The notes below the pieces were generated by a model. It was not told the DNA's origin. It did not search any database and was given only the letters and a program-made list of their open reading frames with translations. A stretch of 6,218 bases of DNA, from assembly GCA_005884715.1 (NCBI GenBank), contig VAZZ01000598.1, positions 1 through 6,218 on the forward strand, read 5' to 3'. This document shows positions 5,055-6,218 of the stretch, piece by piece. Numbering within the stretch: position 1 is the stretch's first letter; the number at the start of each line of letters is the position of its first letter. The stretch is from Alphaproteobacteria bacterium (GTDB lineage Bacteria; Pseudomonadota; Alphaproteobacteria; Rhizobiales; Aestuariivirgaceae). A program made the translations under genes and the position numbers.

Positions 5055-5630
5055 ATGCATGACGTTGCGGTATTGGTGGGGAGTCTGAGGCGCGACTCGC
5101 TCAATCTGAAGCTTGCCAGGGCGCTGGCGAAACTTGGGAAGGGACGGTTCAATTTCAATTTCGCCGAGTTAGGCGACCTGCCAATCTACAATCAGGATAT
5201 GGAGGCGGATCTTCCGGCAAGCGTGGTCCGCATGAAGAAGGAAATCGCCAAGGCGGATGCCGTCCTGTTCGTAACGCCCGAACACAATCGCTCCATTCCC
5301 TCCGTTCTGAAAAATGCTATCGACTGGGGCACCAGGCCCTGGGGGCAGAATTCATGGGCGGGCAAGCCTGGCTCGATCATCGGCACCAGTCCCGGCAATG
5401 TCGGCACCGCCGCAGGCCAGGCGCATCTGAGGAGCGTGATGACGATCCTCGATGTCATCTTGCTCGGCCAGCCCGAGGTCTATTTCGTCTCGAAGCCTGG
5501 CCTCATCGATGACAAGGACGACATCACCGATGATGCCACGCGCGAATTCCTGCAAGGGTATCTGACGCGCTTCGAAGCCTGGATCGATCAGGTCGCGCAA
5601 TATGAGGCAAGGACCAAACGGGTCGCCTGA
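5055..5630 (+). CDS. NAD(P)H-dependent FMN reductase / quinone reductase family flavoprotein
   Basis: The 191-residue protein has a flavodoxin-like fold of the NADPH-dependent FMN reductase family (ChrR/YieF, azoreductase-like). The FMN phosphate loop is G9-SLRRDSLN near the N-terminus. The conserved TPEHNRSIPSVLKNAIDWGTRP block (74-95) binds the flavin ring, and GTSPGNVGTAAGQAHLRSV (110-128) supplies the third contact region. It has no signal peptide and is expected in the cytoplasm. Family members reduce FMN, quinones, chromate or azo dyes. The ATG at 5055 is chosen because AGAGGG (5043-5048) lies six bases upstream and the protein then begins directly at the first beta strand. The frame is open back to 4926, but that extension has no family counterpart and overlaps the HxlR gene. 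It is divergent from the HxlR regulator, suggesting quinone or electrophile detoxification. The exact substrate is not predictable. Confidence 0.92.
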   Translation: MHDVAVLVGSLRRDSLNLKLARALAKLGKGRFNFNFAELGDLPIYNQDMEADLPASVVRMKKEIAKADAVLFVTPEHNRSIPSVLKNAIDWGTRPWGQNSWAGKPGSIIGTSPGNVGTAAGQAHLRSVMTILDVILLGQPEVYFVSKPGLIDDKDDITDDATREFLQGYLTRFEAWIDQVAQYEARTKRVA

Positions 5631-5673
5631 TCACACTCCCGGCACCAACGGCTTGACGCACATGGAGAGCTTC

Positions 5674-5699
5674 AAAAACGGCGCGCACCTCCGCGCCGT
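5674..5699 (-). terminator. Intrinsic terminator reading on the minus strand
   Basis: ACGGCGCG (5678-5685), a six-base loop and CGCGCCGT (5692-5699) form a perfect 8-bp GC-rich stem. On the minus strand the stem is followed at once by a run of five T, formed by A5674-A5678 with the last one paired in the stem. On the plus strand no T run follows. It would stop leftward transcription, although no minus-strand gene is seen to its right. It may also protect the 3' end of the reductase transcript, whose stop is 48 bases before the stem. Confidence 0.55.
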
Positions 5700-5846
5700 C
5701 CGATGAAGCCTTTTCGCAGAATCCGGTGATGGCCCGAGGGCTTACGTGGCGGCTGCGGCATGGCTCTATCGAGGGCTTCGTTCCGGCTTAGAAAAGCTCT
5801 ATCTCGCCGCAGTGGAAAACCCACTCATATCGTCTAAACTGGCCCC

Positions 5847-6218
5847 ATGTATGAAAGTGTGACGCGCAATATCCATGTCGTGGTGCGGCCCAAATATCTG
5901 CAGAGCCAGTCGAGGCCTGATGATGATCATTTCGTCTGGGCCTATACGATCACCATCGCGAACAAGGGCATCGAGATCGTCACCTTGCGCACCCGCCACT
6001 GGAAGATCACCGACGACCGCGGAAAATTGCAGGAAGTGATGGGCGAGGGGGTGGTCGGCAAGCAGCCGACACTGGCGCCCGGCGAAAGCTTCGAATATAC
6101 GTCCGGCGTTCCGCTCTCGACGCCATCCGGCTTCATGGTCGGAACCTATCAGATGGAGACGACAGGCGGCGAACGCTTCGATGTCGACATTCCCGCCTTT
6201 TCGCTCGATTCCCCACAA
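5847..6218 (+). CDS. apaG: ApaG protein (C-terminus cut by window edge)
   Basis: The frame from ATG 5847 stays open for 124 codons to the end of the window. The protein begins MYESVTRNIHVVVRPKYL and contains the ApaG hallmarks: FVWAYTITIAN, RHWKITDDRG, GEGVVGKQPTLAPGESF, YTSGVPLSTPSGFMVGTYQM and FDVDIPAFSLDSP. Family members are about 125-130 residues, so only a few residues and the stop are missing. ApaG (DUF525) is a compact immunoglobulin-like beta-sandwich protein, found alone in bacteria and as a domain in some eukaryotic F-box proteins. In Salmonella its ortholog CorD was linked to Co2+ and Mg2+ efflux; the molecular role is not settled. The start is supported by family N-termini (M-Y-x-x-V-T-R). 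No strong ribosome binding site is visible upstream. It is not obviously in an operon with the reductase, being 216 bp away beyond a hairpin. Confidence 0.95.
   Translation, partial: MYESVTRNIHVVVRPKYLQSQSRPDDDHFVWAYTITIANKGIEIVTLRTRHWKITDDRGKLQEVMGEGVVGKQPTLAPGESFEYTSGVPLSTPSGFMVGTYQMETTGGERFDVDIPAFSLDSPQ

Noticed and set aside
5799..6218. 139-codon minus-strand open frame at the right edge
   Set aside because: It lies opposite apaG, whose plus-strand translation matches the ApaG family along its length, so it is a shadow frame.

Overview
The window looks like chromosomal DNA of a GC-rich alphaproteobacterium, most likely in the Hyphomicrobiales (rhizobial type, Mesorhizobium-like). This rests on base composition and codon use, on the style of the tRNA-Gly(CCC), and on the rhizobial-looking ApaG, HxlR and DUF1801 proteins. 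The genus is inference only.

Left part (1-3232). A gene probably starts on the minus strand at 36 and leaves the window. A gene-free stretch with several inverted repeats (37-414) separates it from three plus-strand genes. These encode a ketopantoate-reductase-family oxidoreductase (415-1359), a GntR/FCD transcriptional regulator (1470-2210) and a complete carbon-nitrogen hydrolase of the nitrilase branch (2273-3232). A 24-bp element, 21/24 identical, lies just upstream of the oxidoreductase (361-384) and of the nitrilase (2237-2260). Each copy is two 11-bp near-palindromic units repeated with a 13-bp period, and each carries a TTGACA -35 hexamer. I read this as one operator controlling both enzyme genes, probably bound by the GntR protein encoded between them. 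The three genes therefore look like a small inducible catabolic cassette for a nitrile or related compound. The substrate is unknown.

Middle part (3233-4073). About 600 bases hold no convincing gene. They do contain a 10/11-bp-phased CTGT repeat array (3441-3489), a terminator-like hairpin and an 11-bp tandem duplication. A minus-strand tRNA-Gly(CCC) follows at 3832-3906. Its 3' end faces the repeat region and the nitrilase cassette, the usual geometry for a tRNA-anchored island, but no integrase or att duplication is visible.

Right part (4074-6218). A small DUF1801 gene (4074-4520) converges on an HxlR-family regulator (minus, probably 4527-4958). The regulator is divergent from an NAD(P)H-dependent FMN reductase/quinone-reductase-like gene (5055-5630). 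This is a familiar redox or electrophile sensing pair, with a candidate operator of two GTCACT repeats between the genes. After a minus-strand terminator hairpin at 5674-5699, apaG begins at 5847 and is cut by the window edge a few residues before its expected C-terminus.
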